Part shown: one piece after another, positions 62,111 to 64,000 of the stretch
Layout of the letters: each line of letters opens with the position of its first letter
Position numbering within the stretch: position 1 is the stretch's first letter
NCBI GenBank assembly: GCA_964019335.1
Contig: OZ025664.1
Span: forward strand, 558,001 to 622,000
Direction of reading: 5' to 3'
From: Diplonema japonicum
Taxonomy: Eukaryota > Euglenozoa > Diplonemea > Diplonemida > Diplonemidae
Length of the DNA: 64,000 nt
Notes under the pieces: model-generated
Database searches by the model: none
What the model was told of the DNA's origin: nothing
The model's input: only the letters and a program-made list of their open reading frames with translations
Program-made: the position numbers and the translations under genes

Positions 62111-64000
62111 ATGGCAAGAGGAGTCCGGCCTGTTTATGGGGGTATCAAATGGCTGAGGAGGATGAAGAGGCTAATGCAGGGGAAGGGATCCTTGATGCTA
62201 GTGGGGTTGGTCTTAGCGTTTCTGTTTAAAGCAGCTGAAGCGAATACTGCAGATTACCTAGCAGCTGATGAGGCTACGGCCAACAGGATGGGCTACAAGA
62301 GAATCATCACAACGGGCAATAATGGGGACTTCGTGGTAGAGTTCTATCACAACAACGGGTCGGACTACTGCGACTCCTTCATCCTCGTTCCCGCAGAAGG
62401 GATTTGGCACGTTGCGTTGAGGGGGTTTCTGTACCTCATGGCGCTTCTTTATACGTTTCTAGGGATTGCCATTGTGTCTGATATATTCATGGCGAGCATC
62501 GAGAGGATCACTGCTGCGCGCACTGAGGTGAAGATCAACGCGGACGGCACACGCCACGTCGTCACTGTCGTCGTGTGGAACGAAACCGTTGCCAACCTCA
62601 CTCTCATGGCACTTGGCAGCTCCGCTCCCGAGATCCTCATATCAGTCGTGGAAACAGTCCAAACCCTGGGAGGCGAACCTGGAGAACTCGGGCCCTCGAC
62701 CATCGTCGGCTCCGCCGCTTTCAATCTATTCGTCATCACTGGCGTCTGCGTCTACTTCGCCGAAGAAACTCCCAAAAAGGTCAAAGAGGTCGGTGTCTTC
62801 TGCGTCACCTCCTTCTCCTCTATCTTCGCCTACCTCTGGCTCATTTTCACTCTTCAGATTTGGACGCCTGACGAAGTCACCATCCCGGAAGCCGTCATGA
62901 CGCTGCTGTTCTTCCCTTTACTGGTCGGCGTTGCATGGTGCCAGGATAGGGGCTGGTTTCGATCCGACGGGACTACACAAGTAGAACAGAAGGTTGTCAG
63001 CGCAGAGATCAACGCCGGACAGGTATGCCTGCAATACACATTCACAGCAACACAAACAGATGGACAGGGAGCGCATACAAGAACTGTGGAAAACTTTGAA
63101 GAGCGAGAGGATTGACAACATGGACGCAGAGGTGTGCTATCTTTTCTTTGAATGAACGTTTACAGGGCGAGCACGAACAGCTTCTTGAAAAAGCAAAAGC
63201 TGTGGAAAGATCAAGAGCCGGGGCAGGGTTGCATGCGGCACACTGGAGCCGTGCTGCATACAGGATGAACGCAGTGCGTGTGGTATGCAACCAACTATTT
63301 CACAACACGACTGTGCACAGCTTGCGAAGAAGCCGTGCTTCATCGACAAGAAGCCCCATGGTGACCGCAGAGACTCTCAAGGAAAGGACCAGAAACAAAA
63401 AGAGAACACGAGGGAAGATGTCCCGATGAAGAAGAAGATGTCAATCCCAGGAAGGTCTGCGCAGTGTGACAAGGGCATCATCGAGTGGTCGTCGGCAACG
63501 TACTCTGTCGTGGAGAATGAGGGCACCGTGAAGCTCAGCATCCTGAGGCGCACTGGCTCAGACGACACAGTCACAGTGCGATATCACACAAAGCAAGGAA
63601 CAGCGCTTCCCCTCTTAAAGTACGAAGAGTCAGACGGGGTTATCGTGTTCGAGCCGTGCGAGGTGCGGAAGGACATCTACATCAAGATCATCGACGACAA
63701 GCAGTATCAAGAGAACCAATACTTCTTTGTGATCTTGGACCACGTGAGCGGGGGCGCCATGCTGGGCGACAAGAGGATGACAGAGGTGACCATCATCGAC
63801 GACGACCAACCAGGGCAGTTGGAGTTCCTGAAGTCTCACATCACTTTTCATGAAACAGTTGGCCCTGCCATCGTGCCGATCGTGAGAAGAAACGGTGGAG
63901 ACGGGAAGGTGGCCATTAAGATCAAAGCAGTGGACGCTTCGGCAGTTCTGGACAAGGACTATGTGTTCGAGGAACAGATCATCGAACTAGACCAGGACGA
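62111..64000 (+). CDS. Na+/Ca2+ exchanger (NCX type) with Calx-beta domains, cut by window end
   Basis: NCX proteins exchange sodium for calcium at the plasma membrane. Exons 62111-63022, 63060-63131, 63166-63282 and 63321 to the edge are open in phase 0. A signal-anchor-like N-terminus is followed by transmembrane segments and the alpha-1 repeat NLTLMALGSSAPEILISVVE, with the ion-binding 'S-A-P-E' core, then the pairing helix GPSTIVGSAAFNLFVITGV. A cytosolic loop with basic and charged sequence holds one complete Calx-beta domain (IIEWSSATYSVVENEGTVKL to EVTIIDDD) and the start of a second (LEFLKSHITFHETVGPAIVP). Introns are 37, 34 and 38 nt. The alpha-2 repeat must lie beyond the window. 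Confidence 0.92.

Noticed and set aside
63023-63047. A 25-nt first intron in the NCX gene
   Set aside because: A second acceptor 12 nt further on (63059) keeps the same frame and gives a 37-nt intron, in line with the others.
1-64000. Kinetoplastid-type genome on the basis of one-directional genes
   Set aside because: At least 27 cis-introns are needed for intact genes, and no constant leader-acceptor pattern is evident before each gene.

Overview
The window reads as nuclear DNA of a free-living, single-celled eukaryote with short spliceosomal introns. It carries at least 27 GT-AG introns of 33-95 nt and a fused shikimate-pathway (AROM) gene. It also has core eukaryotic genes (Sec24, SMC4, TFIIH p34, V-ATPase subunit d) and a mitochondrial ribosomal protein (uL13m), so mitochondria are expected. 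A cobalt-type nitrile hydratase with fused beta and alpha subunits and an AA10 polysaccharide monooxygenase with a CBM1-like domain narrow the field to protists, but I cannot name the lineage from sequence alone.

Layout. All of about 30 supported genes lie on the + strand. In order: IQ-motif protein (cut by the left edge), unknown, nitrile hydratase, five-unit ubiquitin-like protein, ProA homologue, secreted LPMO copy 1, small coiled-coil protein, UBA/CUE/ankyrin protein, TFIIH p34, Sec24, MIB/C2/SAM protein, V-ATPase d, cyclic-nucleotide-gated K+ channel, uL13m, unknown, pentafunctional AROM, membrane-anchored cyclophilin, an 82-residue Cys protein, unknown, calpain-like protein, coiled-coil protein, Lys/Glu-rich membrane protein, GSAP/pigeon-like protein, LPMO copy 2, four-helix membrane protein, EF-hand protein with an unresolved 3' end, small basic protein, ER thioredoxin-like protein, SMC4, and an Na+/Ca2+ exchanger with Calx-beta domains (cut by the right edge).

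The spacers (0.03-2.3 kb) are full of mononucleotide runs of all four bases, up to about 55 nt. Exons are nearly free of them, but many introns consist almost entirely of such runs, for example GTATC-A62-CAG. A purine-rich stretch often sits directly before the ATG, with T- or C-rich DNA further upstream. Introns cluster toward the 3' ends of long genes.

The genes do not form one pathway. Recurrent themes are enzyme families whose catalytic residues are replaced (ProA Cys to His, calpain Cys to Ala, divergent cyclophilin), unusual domain fusions, a recent 1.3-kb duplication of the LPMO gene over 42 kb, and two inverted-repeat elements in spacers. Exon joins were inferred from reading frame, GT-AG borders and family similarity recalled without database searches.
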